The notes beneath the pieces were generated by a model. It ran no database searches and was not told the origin of the DNA. It saw only the letters and a list, made by a program, of their open reading frames with translations. This document shows positions 1 through 9,776 of a stretch of DNA of 64,000 bases, piece by piece. A program made the position numbers and the translations under genes. Source of the DNA: Oceanobacillus salinisoli (GTDB taxonomy: Bacteria > Bacillota > Bacilli > Bacillales > Amphibacillaceae); contig NZ_WOFB01000015.1 in the NCBI RefSeq assembly GCF_009733865.1, positions 1 through 64,000 of the forward strand, given 5' to 3'. Each line of letters starts with the position of its first letter. Position 1 is the stretch's first letter.

Positions 1-125
1 AGAGCAACACAATAGTGTATTTCCGTAGTGATTGAATACTTGTAATTAAATAAATCAGAAGTCTATATAAAATGCGGAATAAATTAATCTTGCAAAAATC
101 AACCACCATTTAGAAAACAGCCTAA
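1..125 (+). repeat. Tail fragment of the dispersed hairpin repeat family
   Basis: This stretch carries the 3' terminal-stem sequence GTGTATTTCCG followed by an AT-rich tail (CAGAAGTCTATATAAAATGCGG, then AAAA..AGCCT). The same order of motifs occurs after the complete copies ending near 31040 and 34970. No hairpin body is seen to its left, but only about 12 bases are available before the window edge. It holds no gene and lies downstream of rpoZ. Confidence 0.6.
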
Positions 126-129
126 ATAA

Positions 130-156
130 TAAAACCCCCGCTTATCCGCGAGGGCA
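130..156 (-). terminator. Intrinsic terminator after rpoZ
   Basis: On the minus strand, CCCTCGC and GCGGGGG form a GC-rich hairpin with a short loop just after the rpoZ stop, followed by TTTTATT. It probably ends the remA-gmk-rpoZ transcript. Confidence 0.65.
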
Positions 157-162
157 ACTATA

Positions 163-1010
<848 letters not shown>

Positions 1011-1271
1011 TTATTCCTCAGTAATCTCTTCATTGCTTATAACCCGCTGTCCAACAGTTTCTGGCTGTACAGCAGACAATACGACATGGTCACTGTCTGT
1101 AATAATTACCGCTCTCGTTCTACGCCCATATGTTGCGTCAATGAGTTTATTATTTTCCCTAGCAACTGTAATAATACGTTTTATTGGTGCAGACTCGGGT
1201 GAAACAATCGAAATAATTCGATTTGCAGACACGACATTACCGAATCCGATGTTTATTAAACTTAAGCTCAA
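1011..1271 (-). CDS. remA: Extracellular matrix regulator RemA (DUF370)
   Basis: A small DNA-binding protein that in B. subtilis activates matrix and osmoprotection operons. The conserved segments [27 protein letters not shown] and LSAVQPETV are all present. The preferred start is a TTG at 1271: AGGGGGA sits at the right distance, and the resulting 86-residue protein begins at the family's usual position (LSLINIGFG). An in-frame ATG at 1295 would add eight residues, and the ribosome binding site would then be inside the gene. It is followed 33 nt later by gmk. Confidence 0.92.
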   Translation of the reverse strand: MSLSLINIGFGNVVSANRIISIVSPESAPIKRIITVARENNKLIDATYGRRTRAVIITDSDHVVLSAVQPETVGQRVISNEEITEE

Positions 1272-1470
1272 ATTCTTTCCCCCTAAATCTCTCATTTATG
1301 TAAAAAATCAAAGTACCAATTTAAAGTGAATCAAAAGGAAATCCCTTCATCCCACAGTTTATTAGCACTACATGAGTATAAATGTTAACTGGATGTAAAT
1401 GATACTTACCATTTCTGAAATATTAATTATATCTAAAAGCGGATGTTCAAAAATGGGAATCTTACAGACC

Positions 1471-1505
1471 ATTATCAACGTGATAGAATGATACCGGTTG
1501 ATAAT
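1471..1505. repeat. Perfect inverted repeat upstream of remA
   Basis: ATTATCAAC at 1471-1479 and GTTGATAAT at 1497-1505 are perfect 9-bp arms separated by 17 bases, in the 278-bp gap between yicC and remA. No U-tract follows on either strand, so it is not an ordinary terminator. It could be an operator for the remA-gmk-rpoZ transcript. The rest of the gap shows nothing recognisable. Confidence 0.45.
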
Positions 1506-1549
1506 TATACAATAAATTATAAAAAAAAAGATAGATATAATTCAAATTT

Positions 1550-2431
1550 TTATTCCAAATTCTGCACTTGCTCTTTTAATTTTTCAATTTCACTTTTTAA
1601 ATGAACCGTCCACTCGCTTATCTTCACATCGGTTGATTTAGAGCCGATTGTATTTGCTTCCCGAAGCATTTCCTGTGTAATAAAATCCAATTTCCGTCCA
1701 ATAGGTTCCCGTTTATCAAGCATTTCCTCAAAATGACACAAATGACTGGAAAGCCTGGTAATTTCTTCGGTAATATCACCCTTTTCCGCTAAAAGGACGA
1801 TTTCCTGATGAATTCTTGCCTCGTCTAAGGAAACAGTATCCTTTACATGTTCCCCGATTCTTTCTTCAATTCGCTGACGATATTCGTGTATAACTATTTC
1901 TCTTCGGTTATGTAGGTCCGCAACGATTTTATCCATTTTTTTCAAATGTACCCGTAAATCCTCGACTAAAAATTGCCCTTCTTGTATTCTCATTTTCTGT
2001 ACTTCTTCACATGCATTGCTGGTACATTTTAAGATTACATCTTCTAATTGATCTGGTACTTGATCGCTTTCCTGAACAGAAAAAACTTCCGGGATAGAGG
2101 GAATTACGGTAATAGGAACTTCACTGGTTAACTGATAACGTTTTTTCGCTTCTTCCATACTTTTCATGTACTGATCCATTAATTCCCAATCCGCTTCAAG
2201 CGTTTTTTGGACAAGATTTTTACCATTCAAGGTTAAGAATAACTCTACTCTTCCTCTTTTAAAGTAGGATTTTATTATTTTCTTCATTTTTTCTTCGTAC
2301 ATCATAAGGGAACGAGGAAACTTTATCGAAACGTCCAGGAAACGATGATTGACACTTCTGATTTCAACAGTAACAGAGGTATCCTCTATTTGTAAACTAT
2401 ATCTTCCATATCCTGTCATACTCATTGCCAT
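1550..2431 (-). CDS. yloC: YicC/YloC family endoribonuclease
   Basis: A 293-residue protein of the YicC family, an RNA endonuclease family linked to RNA turnover and stationary-phase fitness. The N-terminus has the family signature MSMTGYGR, followed by EIRSVNHRFLD and, near the C-terminus, GRKLDFITQEMLREANTIGSKS, the most conserved family block. The start at 2431 is chosen because GGATGTGAT, close to consensus, lies just upstream; an ATG at 2449 has no ribosome binding site. Its position next to remA/gmk/rpoZ is as in B. subtilis yloC. The substrate cannot be read from sequence. Confidence 0.9.
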   Translation of the reverse strand: MAMSMTGYGRYSLQIEDTSVTVEIRSVNHRFLDVSIKFPRSLMMYEEKMKKIIKSYFKRGRVELFLTLNGKNLVQKTLEADWELMDQYMKSMEEAKKRYQLTSEVPITVIPSIPEVFSVQESDQVPDQLEDVILKCTSNACEEVQKMRIQEGQFLVEDLRVHLKKMDKIVADLHNRREIVIHEYRQRIEERIGEHVKDTVSLDEARIHQEIVLLAEKGDITEEITRLSSHLCHFEEMLDKREPIGRKLDFITQEMLREANTIGSKSTDVKISEWTVHLKSEIEKLKEQVQNLE

Positions 2432-2677
2432 TATTATCACATCCGTCATTATTATAACATATTGTTAAAAACGAAAACTACTTTGACTAATGAAGAAGAA
2501 AAATTCACCCATAAAAACGGCCCGTGAAGGACTAATACCCTTCTCAAATCCTTTAATAGTAGGATTTATCGTAAAAATGGTTACTTTTTAATACTAGTAA
2601 TTTGAGATGTTTAAGAAAACGATTGTATCTGTTTACCTCATTTCGTCAATTTTATTGCTTTTTAAACTTCGCAGTTA

Positions 2678-2980
2678 ATATAAACTCCTGACCAATGAAA
2701 ATTCCTATTTATGATGCTCTCGCTTGATCTAATGATTACATCGTGCATGAATACTTACGGTTCGTGGGCACTACCTAAAGTCTCCTCGCGGAAAACCGGT
2801 GCGCCTCAAGTCTTCTAGTAAAGCTTCGTAGTAGGATTCCTCCAAGGGAACAAAGAAGATTACTCAAGTAGTAAACTCGCTGCTCAGGTCTGGAACGTGC
2901 TATTCCCACAGGACAAGGAACGCGAACTGGAGCTCTACATCGTACGAAGAAAATCGGTTTGTATTTTCGAGGAGTTATCA
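2678..2980 (-). repeat. Dispersed hairpin repeat, copy A
   Basis: Part of the 830-bp gene-free gap between the Ca2+ ATPase gene and yicC. It shares long blocks with the copy near 34430-34690: ATAAACTCCTGACCAATGAAAATT, GCTCTCGCTTG, CTTACGGTTCGTGGGCA, CTCCTCGCGGAAAA, GCTCAGGTCTGGAACGTGC and TATTCCCACAGGACAAGGA, then a CGAAGAAAATCG..ATTTTCGAGG hairpin. Here the outer stem is damaged. An extra block (TCTTCTAGTAAAGCTTCGTA.. to AGATTACTCAA) is shared only with the copy near 10700. Confidence 0.75.
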
Positions 2981-3019
2981 TGAACGAAACTAGCCCCTTA
3001 ATCGTAACAACGTAGATTA

Positions 3020-3157
3020 ATTTGGTAATACTGAATAACAATCCAAAAATTACCAAATCAGATCTATAATACGAAAGGAGCTAGTATTATGAATGATATC
3101 ACAAAATACGTAGGTTTAGACGTATCAAAAGACAAAATTGCAGTAACGGTAGATTAA
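3020..3157 (+). mobile_element. IS110-type transposase remnant (5' end only)
   Basis: An ATG at 3089, preceded by AAAGGAG, opens a 22-codon frame reading MNDITKYVGLDVSKDKIAVTV and then stops at 3157. Y(V/I)GLDVSK is the diagnostic start of the IS110-family DEDD transposase, and the family enzyme is normally about 400 residues, so only the beginning survives. TTTGGTAAT (3021-3029) and ATTACCAAA (3049-3057) form an inverted repeat upstream, comparable to the subterminal repeats of the IS1111 subgroup. The rest of the element is gone; it abuts repeat copy A. Confidence 0.7.
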
Positions 3158-3205
3158 GCTCCAACATAATATAAAGTTATTTAGCAGTGAAAGTAGCGGC
3201 CTTTT

Positions 3206-3262
3206 AGAAAAAAGCCTTCTGTTCTGCTTGTATTCCACAAATACAACCAAAACAAAAGGCCC
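3206..3262 (-). terminator. Terminator after the Ca2+ ATPase gene
   Basis: On the minus strand, directly after the ATPase stop, GCCTT-TTGTT-TTGG-TTGTATT pairs with AATACAA-GCAG-AACAG-AAGGC and is followed by TTTTTT. This is a long, mostly paired hairpin with a U-tract. Confidence 0.7.
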
Positions 3263-3284
3263 TTGGAAAGTTTGTTAAGATGAT

Positions 3285-5936
3285 TTATTTTTTAAATCCG
3301 AATAATACGGTTGGGATGGCACTTAATGCTCCAATAAATAACCAGTCCCTAAAAGCTAAACTAGTTGTATGGAAAATTGGCTGCAGTGGTGCCCAATAAA
3401 TCACAATCAGCAACAATAAAATGGAGGATAAAACGGCACCTACAAGATACATATTTCCAAAAGGATTACGATCAAATACAGAGTTTTCTGCTCGGCAATC
3501 AAATACATGAATTAACTGAGCCATGACCAGCGTTGCAAAAGCAATGGTTTGTGCATATATAAGATTATCCGGATTATTTTGATAAGTTAGCATAAATGCT
3601 ATAAGCGTCACCAAACCAATTATTATTCCTCGACTGATGATTTTATAGCCTAATCCCCTGGCAAAAACCCCTTCCCTTGAATTTCTAGGTGGCCGTTTCA
3701 TGACATTATCTTCAGCCTTGTCCAGTCCAAGCGCCATAGCGGGAAGGCCATCCGTTACCAAATTCACCCATAATATCTGCACAGGTACTAATGGCAAAGG
3801 TAGTGCTAACAGCATCGCAAACAACATGACTAATATTTCTCCAACGTTGGAAGCTAGTAAATAACGAATAAATTTTCTTATATTCTCGTATATATTTCTT
3901 CCTTCTTGAATGGCCGACTTTATCGTTGCAAAATTATCATCCATTAATACTAGAGAAGATGCTTCCTTCGTTACGTCTGTACCACTAATCCCCATACTAA
4001 TTCCGATATCACTTGCTTTAATTGCAGGTGCATCATTCACCCCATCACCCGTCATTGCTACAATATGACCCTTCTCTTGAAATGCTTTGACAATCTTCAA
4101 TTTATGTTCAGGAGTAACCCGTGCAAATACATACGTATCTTCAATAACCTCTTCCAATTCTTCAACGGACATTTGATTTAACTGATGCCCTTCCAAAACT
4201 AGTCCATTCTCTGGAAGAAGGTTCAGATTTCTGGCGATTGCGCTTGCTGTATTCACATGGTCACCTGTGATCATCACCGTCTTAATCCCTGCCTGTCTGC
4301 ACTCTTCTATCGCACTTTTCACTTCTTTTCTAGGAGGGTCAATCATGCCATATAACCCGATAAACGTTAATTCATTTTCTATAAATGCATCATCCAATGA
4401 ATCACTTTTCGCTAACGGTTTGACACCAATAGCAATCGTACGAAGTGCCTTATTTGCCATATCATCTATGGAACGTTCAATTTTGCTTTTTTCCTCTTTT
4501 CCCAGTAATGCTTGTCTTCCCCCTTCTAATAAGTAAGAGGACCTTGGCAGCAATACATCCGGTGCTCCTTTTGTAATCAGAAGACGTTTTCCGTTTTCGT
4601 CTTCTATGACAACACTCATTCGTTTCCTTTCCGAATCAAAAGGCAGCTCTTTTATTATCTGGAATTTTTCGCCATCAATTGGTTTCAAGCCAATTTTTCT
4701 AGCAGCTACTAACAGTGCGCCATCCGTTGGGTCTCCATCAATATGATATTTTCCTTTTTTAACCATTAAAGTAGCATTATTACAGAGCATCCCATATAAA
4801 AGCATGCTTTCTAAATTTGGATAATCTCGGTCTACTTTTTCTTTATTTAAAAAGAAATCACCTCGAATATCATAACCATCCCCGGTAACATATAAATGCT
4901 TTCCATTTAAAAAAATTTCTTTAACGGTCATTTGATTTTCTGTCATGGTTCCTGTTTTATCTGAACAAATAACAGAGGCCGTTCCCAATGTTTCTACTGC
5001 AGAAAGCTTTCGCACGATTGCTTTCTTCTTAATCATTCGCTGTACACCAAGTGATAATGCGACCGTAACAATGGCTGGTAAACCTTCAGGAATGGCTGCT
5101 ACGGCTAAAGAAACACCCGCTAAAAACATTTCGTAAATCGGATTTCCCTGCATGACACCAAGAATAACAACTAGCGCTGTTAATAATAAGGCGACTACAA
5201 TTAGGATTTTACCTAATTCAGCTAATCTTCTTTCTAATGGTGTTGTCTGTTTCTGTGTATGAACCATTAGGGAGGCGATTTGTCCCATAACCGTATTCAT
5301 TCCCGTACCGACAACGACACCAATCCCTGAACCCCTTGTGACAAGAGTTCCCATAAACCCCATGTTTGCTTGATCCTGGGCTTCCAGATTATCTCTTTGA
5401 ATCGCACTTGCATGCTTTACTACCGGCAAAGACTCTCCAGTCAGTGCGGATTCTTCGGTTTCCATACTATTTGATTTAATGATTCGTACGTCAGCAGGAA
5501 TTCTGTCCCCACTGTTCATTCGGACAATATCCCCTACTACTATTTCCTTAGAAGGGATTTTTTCCCATTTTCCATCTCGAAGCACATTAGCCATAGGAGC
5601 AGACAATTCTTTTAACTTTTCGAGCGACTTTTCCGCCTTCTGCTCCTGGAAGTATCCGATAAATCCATTCACCAAAACAATGACCATAATAGCTATTGCA
5701 TCAATGTATTCGCCAAGCAATCCAGCGATTAGTGTTGCGGCCAGCAGGACAAGAATCATAAAGTCCTGAAACTGTTTTAAGAATATTAGCCATTTCGGTG
5801 TACGTTTTTGTGATTCCAATTCATTTAGTCCATATTGTTTCATTCGTTCTTGAACCTGTTTGGAATTCAAGCCTTTAGACGATAAAACGTGCAGCTTCCT
5901 TTCTACTTTTTCTACATCTAATTGATACCACTTCAT
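3285..5936 (-). CDS. yloB: P-type Ca2+-transporting ATPase (type IIA, PMR1/SERCA-like)
   Basis: Membrane pump that exports Ca2+ using ATP. The roughly 883-residue protein has the N-terminal cation ATPase domain, the actuator motif TGES (about residue 168), the membrane helix-4 motif PEGLPA (about 285), the phosphorylation motif DKTGT with the aspartate near residue 328, the hinge [12 protein letters not shown], and a C-terminal block of membrane helices. The second in-frame ATG (5936) is preferred: GGAGG lies 7 nt before it but only 1-2 nt before the first ATG (5942). It is divergent from rqcH, as yloB is in B. subtilis. Metal specificity is inferred from family similarity. Confidence 0.93.
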   Translation of the reverse strand: MKWYQLDVEKVERKLHVLSSKGLNSKQVQERMKQYGLNELESQKRTPKWLIFLKQFQDFMILVLLAATLIAGLLGEYIDAIAIMVIVLVNGFIGYFQEQKAEKSLEKLKELSAPMANVLRDGKWEKIPSKEIVVGDIVRMNSGDRIPADVRIIKSNSMETEESALTGESLPVVKHASAIQRDNLEAQDQANMGFMGTLVTRGSGIGVVVGTGMNTVMGQIASLMVHTQKQTTPLERRLAELGKILIVVALLLTALVVILGVMQGNPIYEMFLAGVSLAVAAIPEGLPAIVTVALSLGVQRMIKKKAIVRKLSAVETLGTASVICSDKTGTMTENQMTVKEIFLNGKHLYVTGDGYDIRGDFFLNKEKVDRDYPNLESMLLYGMLCNNATLMVKKGKYHIDGDPTDGALLVAARKIGLKPIDGEKFQIIKELPFDSERKRMSVVIEDENGKRLLITKGAPDVLLPRSSYLLEGGRQALLGKEEKSKIERSIDDMANKALRTIAIGVKPLAKSDSLDDAFIENELTFIGLYGMIDPPRKEVKSAIEECRQAGIKTVMITGDHVNTASAIARNLNLLPENGLVLEGHQLNQMSVEELEEVIEDTYVFARVTPEHKLKIVKAFQEKGHIVAMTGDGVNDAPAIKASDIGISMGISGTDVTKEASSLVLMDDNFATIKSAIQEGRNIYENIRKFIRYLLASNVGEILVMLFAMLLALPLPLVPVQILWVNLVTDGLPAMALGLDKAEDNVMKRPPRNSREGVFARGLGYKIISRGIIIGLVTLIAFMLTYQNNPDNLIYAQTIAFATLVMAQLIHVFDCRAENSVFDRNPFGNMYLVGAVLSSILLLLIVIYWAPLQPIFHTTSLAFRDWLFIGALSAIPTVLFGFKK

Positions 5937-6013
5937 CTGCATTCCTCCGGGATAATAGATAATACAATCTTGTTAACTCCTAATTGATATCTATGCATAC
6001 TTGTCCCAAAAAA

Positions 6014-6038
6014 TGCTATAATTGCTCAGGGAGGTGAT
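6014..6038 (+). promoter_or_regulatory. Extended -10 promoter and strong RBS of rqcH
   Basis: TGCTATAAT (6014-6022) is a perfect extended -10 element (TGnTATAAT). No good -35 is visible at 16-18 bp. Transcription would begin near 6029, almost at the ribosome binding site GGGAGGTGATG, so the leader would be extremely short. The GGAGGTGAT core decides the ATG at 6043. Confidence 0.5.
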
Positions 6039-6042
6039 GGAA

Positions 6043-7752
6043 ATGCCTTTTGATGGTATTGTCACTAGAGCAGTAACAGAAGAAATGAAAAATCTGCTAA
6101 CACCAGGAAGAATTACGAAAATATATCAACCAACAGCAACAGAACTAGTTTTTACGGTTCGCAGTCAGGGGAACAATAACTCTTTATTATTGTCGATTCA
6201 TCCTACTTATTCACGATTTCATCTAACCGATGATACATATACAAATCCTAAAGAAGCACCGATGTTTTGTATGATACTAAGAAAACATTTATCAGGTGCA
6301 ACGATTGAATCCATTGATCAGCATGAAATGGAAAGGATTGTTACCTTTACAATAAAGTCGAGAAATGAAATTGGAGATATTAGTCAAAAACTGCTAATTA
6401 TCGAACTTATGGGCAAACACAGTAATATTATGCTTGTTGATAAAGAGAAGGGTCATATTATCGATAGTATGAAACACATATCAACAGCCCAAAATCGCCA
6501 CCGTACTATTTTACCGGGGCAAGAATATATTTTCCCCCCTGTACAAAATAAATTAAATCCACTGAAGATAAGTGGTGATGAATTTATAAAGCGACTCGAT
6601 TTTAATGCCGGAAAAATGGAAATGCAAATCGTAAATACGCTTGAAGGATTCTCCCCTTTTCTGGCAAAAGAGCTGGTACATCGTATTCATCTAGGATCAC
6701 TTCAAGTTTATGAAGAGAAATTTATAGAAATGAAGGAACAGATAGCCGAAAACCAATTTAAACCAGCCATTTACCGAAATAAGAAGGAAGATTTCCATGT
6801 AATTCCGATTTACTCCTTTAAAGGAGAATCCGAATCCTTTGAAGACATAAATAAGATGCTGGATGCCTTTTATTCCGGAAAGGCTGAGCGAGATCGGGTA
6901 AAACAGCAAGCAAAAGACTTATATCGATTTATCAAAAATGAAAGAAGCAAAAATGAACGCAAATTAAAAAAACATGAGAAAACAATCAAAAAAGCGGAGA
7001 ATGCTGATGAATATCAGCGATTAGGTGAACTACTCACCGCCCATATGCATCTCGTATCAAAAGGTGATAAAGAGGTCAAAGTAATGAATTACTATGACCC
7101 GGAACAAAGTGAACTAACCATTCCATTAAATCCAAATAAGACACCTAGTGAGAATGCACAAAACTATTTTAAAACGTATCAGAAATTAAAGACATCCAAA
7201 TATATTGTGGAAAAAGAAATCGAAAAGACTAAAGAGGAAATTCACTATTTTGACCAACTGCTACAGCAAATGGATGTCGCAAGTATGGAAGATATTGAAG
7301 AAATTCGCGATGAATTACGGGAAGAAGGGTATCTAAAAAAACAAAAGAAAACAAAGAAAAACAAAAACAAGCCTGCTAAACCGGTTCCGGAAAAGTATAT
7401 TTCCTCTGATGGTACCGAAATTCTAGTCGGTAAAAACAATAAACAAAATGAATACTTAACCATGAAACTGGCGCGCCGGGATGAAGTATGGCTTCATACG
7501 AAAGACATACCCGGTTCCCATGTCGTTATCCGGGAACAGGAACCAAGTGAAAAAACGTTAGAGGAAGCAGCACAAATTGCCGCATATTTCAGTAAATCAC
7601 AGAACTCTTCTACCGTTCCTGTTGACTATACAAAGATACGGCATGTACGAAAGCCAAATGGAGCCAAACCGGGGTTTGTTATTTATGAAAATCAGAAAAC
7701 ATTATTTGTTACACCGTCCAAAGAAATCGTCGATAAACTAAGAGTAAAATAG
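6043..7752 (+). CDS. rqcH: Ribosome quality control protein RqcH (NFACT family, YloA)
   Basis: Binds stalled 50S-peptidyl-tRNA complexes and recruits tRNA-Ala to add C-terminal alanine tails that mark nascent chains for degradation. The 569-residue protein has an N-terminal NFACT-N domain (SFDG-type start, LLLSIHPTYSRFH, MFCMILRKHL), HhH and coiled-coil segments (about 270-420, rich in K/E), and the C-terminal NFACT-R domain (KNNKQNEYLTMKLA..DEVWLHTKDIPGSHVVI). The catalytic-loop pair described as Asp97-Arg98 in the B. subtilis protein reads Glu97-Arg98 here. The start is set by GGGAGGTGATG; earlier TTG/ATG codons lie inside the ribosome binding site. It is monocistronic with a strong terminator behind it. 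Confidence 0.95.
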   Translation: MPFDGIVTRAVTEEMKNLLTPGRITKIYQPTATELVFTVRSQGNNNSLLLSIHPTYSRFHLTDDTYTNPKEAPMFCMILRKHLSGATIESIDQHEMERIVTFTIKSRNEIGDISQKLLIIELMGKHSNIMLVDKEKGHIIDSMKHISTAQNRHRTILPGQEYIFPPVQNKLNPLKISGDEFIKRLDFNAGKMEMQIVNTLEGFSPFLAKELVHRIHLGSLQVYEEKFIEMKEQIAENQFKPAIYRNKKEDFHVIPIYSFKGESESFEDINKMLDAFYSGKAERDRVKQQAKDLYRFIKNERSKNERKLKKHEKTIKKAENADEYQRLGELLTAHMHLVSKGDKEVKVMNYYDPEQSELTIPLNPNKTPSENAQNYFKTYQKLKTSKYIVEKEIEKTKEEIHYFDQLLQQMDVASMEDIEEIRDELREEGYLKKQKKTKKNKNKPAKPVPEKYISSDGTEILVGKNNKQNEYLTMKLARRDEVWLHTKDIPGSHVVIREQEPSEKTLEEAAQIAAYFSKSQNSSTVPVDYTKIRHVRKPNGAKPGFVIYENQKTLFVTPSKEIVDKLRVK

Positions 7753-7753
7753 T

Positions 7754-7803
7754 AAAAGAAGCGCAAGTATCCCTTTCTTAAAGGATACTTGCGCTTCTTT
7801 TAA
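7754..7803. terminator. Bidirectional terminator between convergent genes
   Basis: AAAAGAAGCGCAAGTATCC (7754-7772) and GGATACTTGCGCTTCTTTT (7783-7801) form a 19-bp perfect stem with A-rich and T-rich flanks. It serves rqcH on the plus strand and the LysM-3D gene on the minus strand. Confidence 0.92.
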
Positions 7804-7829
7804 GCTAAACTGGAAATTTCTCCTTAAGC

Positions 7830-8624
7830 TTATTCTATGATGGTAACTTCGACTGTTCTTCTGCCCCAGCTATATGCTTCATCTTTTGTCGGTACATGGA
7901 CATCAATTTTATTTCCTTTAATGGCACCACCGGTATCAGCAGCAACAGCATAGCCATAACCTTCTACGTACACTCTCGTACCAAGCGGTATAATATTCGG
8001 ATCAACGGCAATTACTTTCTTATTGGGATTATCCTTTAGATTAACACCTGTTGCAGTAATGCCTGAACATCCGGAACAATACGCTGTATAGGCGGTTGCT
8101 TCAACAGATAAGGTTTTTCCTTCCAGTGTCGTTTCCTGTTTTTCCGGTTCGTCTTTCTCTTTCGATTTACTTACTTCCGTGCTGGCTGCTGAAACAACAG
8201 ATTCTGATTCCGCTTCTGAAGAACTATTATTACTAGCGGGTTTTTCTGCTTTATGAAAATACTCACCATTTACGATTAACTGCTGCCCTGTAATAATGAG
8301 ATCCGAGGGAAGATTATTCCAAGCTTTGAGTTTTTCAACGGTGACGTCATCTCCCTGCACTTCGCTAATCTCACTCAGCGTATCTCCCTTTTGCACCTCA
8401 TAATACTCAACATCTTCTTCATCTATTTTCAATACCTGTTTCGGGTAAATTAAGGATGAATGTAATCCATTTATATCCATCAGCGCTTCCACGCTTGTAT
8501 TCTTTTCGTTTGCTATATCCCAAAGGGTGTCCCCCTCTTTCACCTCATAATCGGCTGCTGATGCCACTTTTGCAAACAAACCTATAATCATAAACCCAAC
8601 AAATAGAGATACTAACTTTTTCAT
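7830..8624 (-). CDS. Secreted LysM-3D domain cell-wall protein (YocH-like)
   Basis: A 264-residue exported protein: signal peptide residues 1-23 (KK, hydrophobic core, ASA-A cleavage site), LysM 1 about 26-67 (YEVKEGDTLWDIA), LysM 2 about 74-118 (YEVQKGDTLSEIS), a Ser/Glu-rich linker, then a C-terminal 3D domain (about 173-264) with the expected acidic residues in VDPNIIPLGT and AADTGGAIKGNKIDV. The layout equals B. subtilis YocH, an amidase-like wall-turnover enzyme under WalRK control. I saw no paired WalR box upstream, only a TGTAAC half-site. Muralytic activity is inferred. It stands alone, with its own RBS AGGGGGA. Confidence 0.88.
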   Translation of the reverse strand: MKKLVSLFVGFMIIGLFAKVASAADYEVKEGDTLWDIANEKNTSVEALMDINGLHSSLIYPKQVLKIDEEDVEYYEVQKGDTLSEISEVQGDDVTVEKLKAWNNLPSDLIITGQQLIVNGEYFHKAEKPASNNSSSEAESESVVSAASTEVSKSKEKDEPEKQETTLEGKTLSVEATAYTAYCSGCSGITATGVNLKDNPNKKVIAVDPNIIPLGTRVYVEGYGYAVAADTGGAIKGNKIDVHVPTKDEAYSWGRRTVEVTIIE

Positions 8625-8803
8625 TATGTAGTCCCCCTCATAATTATTGACAAGCTAATCTTATCATGGGGCCACCCTATTTGTGGTTACAGCCTGTTTA
8701 AGTATCCATGTCAGAAATTACAAATATTATATAAATAGGTTAATCGGTTCTAGCTTGTCTTTCTCCAGCATAGAATAAAACGTTGTACATGCCAATTGTA
8801 TTC

Positions 8804-9664
8804 TTATATATATTCTGTATAGGTTAATGCTTTTATAAAATGATTAACTTGTGGAAGTTGACGTACCCCTTCCTGAAAACATAGCCACGTATCCCTCGTA
8901 ACGGGTTGACCATTTAATTCCAGTGGAATATGTGGGTACTCTTCTTTCATGGAATCGGAAACACTTTCCGGCAGTACTGCCATGCCTATTCCCTGTTTCA
9001 TAAATTGTTTGCATGTTTCAATTTGATCAACCGTCATCATTTTTAATGGTTTAATCTTTTCCTGATGATAATACAACCAGTTGTCCACTTGTTCATGCAT
9101 ACTGTCATCACTCTTAAAGGAAATTAACGGTCTCTCTTTTAATTTTCTTGTTGGAAATGGTTCTGTATCAAAAATATACAAAGGGTCAGCAAATAGCCGG
9201 ATACACTGACTATCCTTTAATTTATCTCCTCTGATAATGCTGACATGATAGTTTTTATGATCTCGTCTAATATCCTCACTGATTCCTGTTACGAGATCAA
9301 TCGTTACATTCGGATATTTGGCTGTATATTCTCCTAATATTGCAGGCAGGAAGCGCTGACTAATAACCGACGAACAGGCAATCGATAACGTTCCCTGAAC
9401 TTCACTACTCGATTTTGCCAGCTGATCCTTGAGTGCATTTTCCTGTTCCACTATTTTCCTGGCATAATTCAAGATAATTTCCCCACTTGGAGTTGGCATT
9501 AACTGTTTCGAGGTGCGAATAAATATCGTCACACCAAAATATTCTTCAATATATTTCAATCTTTGCGTAACCGCAGGCTGAGAAATTAAGATAACTTTTG
9601 CTGTACCGCGAATCGTTCCAATTTCATTTAATTTTAATAGTAACTCATAGTCTTCAATTTTCAT
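8804..9664 (-). CDS. LysR family transcriptional regulator
   Basis: A 286-residue LysR-type protein: N-terminal winged helix-turn-helix (about residues 3-62, with LNEIGTIRGTAKVILISQPAVTQRL and FGVTIFIRTSKQLMPTPSGE) followed by a periplasmic-binding-like effector domain (about 90-280). It is divergent from the broken methyltransferase gene, across a 112-bp region holding an inverted repeat. LysR proteins often control the divergent neighbour, so loss of that neighbour may leave this gene without its original target. The effector cannot be inferred. Confidence 0.9.
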   Translation of the reverse strand: MKIEDYELLLKLNEIGTIRGTAKVILISQPAVTQRLKYIEEYFGVTIFIRTSKQLMPTPSGEIILNYARKIVEQENALKDQLAKSSSEVQGTLSIACSSVISQRFLPAILGEYTAKYPNVTIDLVTGISEDIRRDHKNYHVSIIRGDKLKDSQCIRLFADPLYIFDTEPFPTRKLKERPLISFKSDDSMHEQVDNWLYYHQEKIKPLKMMTVDQIETCKQFMKQGIGMAVLPESVSDSMKEEYPHIPLELNGQPVTRDTWLCFQEGVRQLPQVNHFIKALTYTEYI

Positions 9665-9731
9665 GGCAGACTTCCTTTGATAAGTATTTATTATAACTTT
9701 TGATTATAAAACGGAATTTTACTTATTACAC

Positions 9732-9748
9732 TTATCATCATATGATAA
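9732..9748. promoter_or_regulatory. Candidate LysR operator
   Basis: TTATCAT-CAT-ATGATAA is a perfect 7-bp-arm dyad in the intergenic region between the divergent LysR gene and the methyltransferase remnant. LysR proteins bind interrupted dyads of roughly this size. Assignment is by position only. Confidence 0.45.
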
Positions 9749-9776
9749 ATATAGAAAAAAGAAAAGAGGGGTAAAC

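Noticed and set aside
2775-3056. 93-codon minus-strand frame between the ATPase gene and yicC
   Set aside because: It lies within repeat copy A and its flank, has no ribosome binding site or family similarity, and similar frames arise in other repeat copies.
8625-8720. WalR site upstream of the LysM-3D gene
   Set aside because: Only one TGTAAC half-site is visible and the second half at 5-bp spacing is absent.
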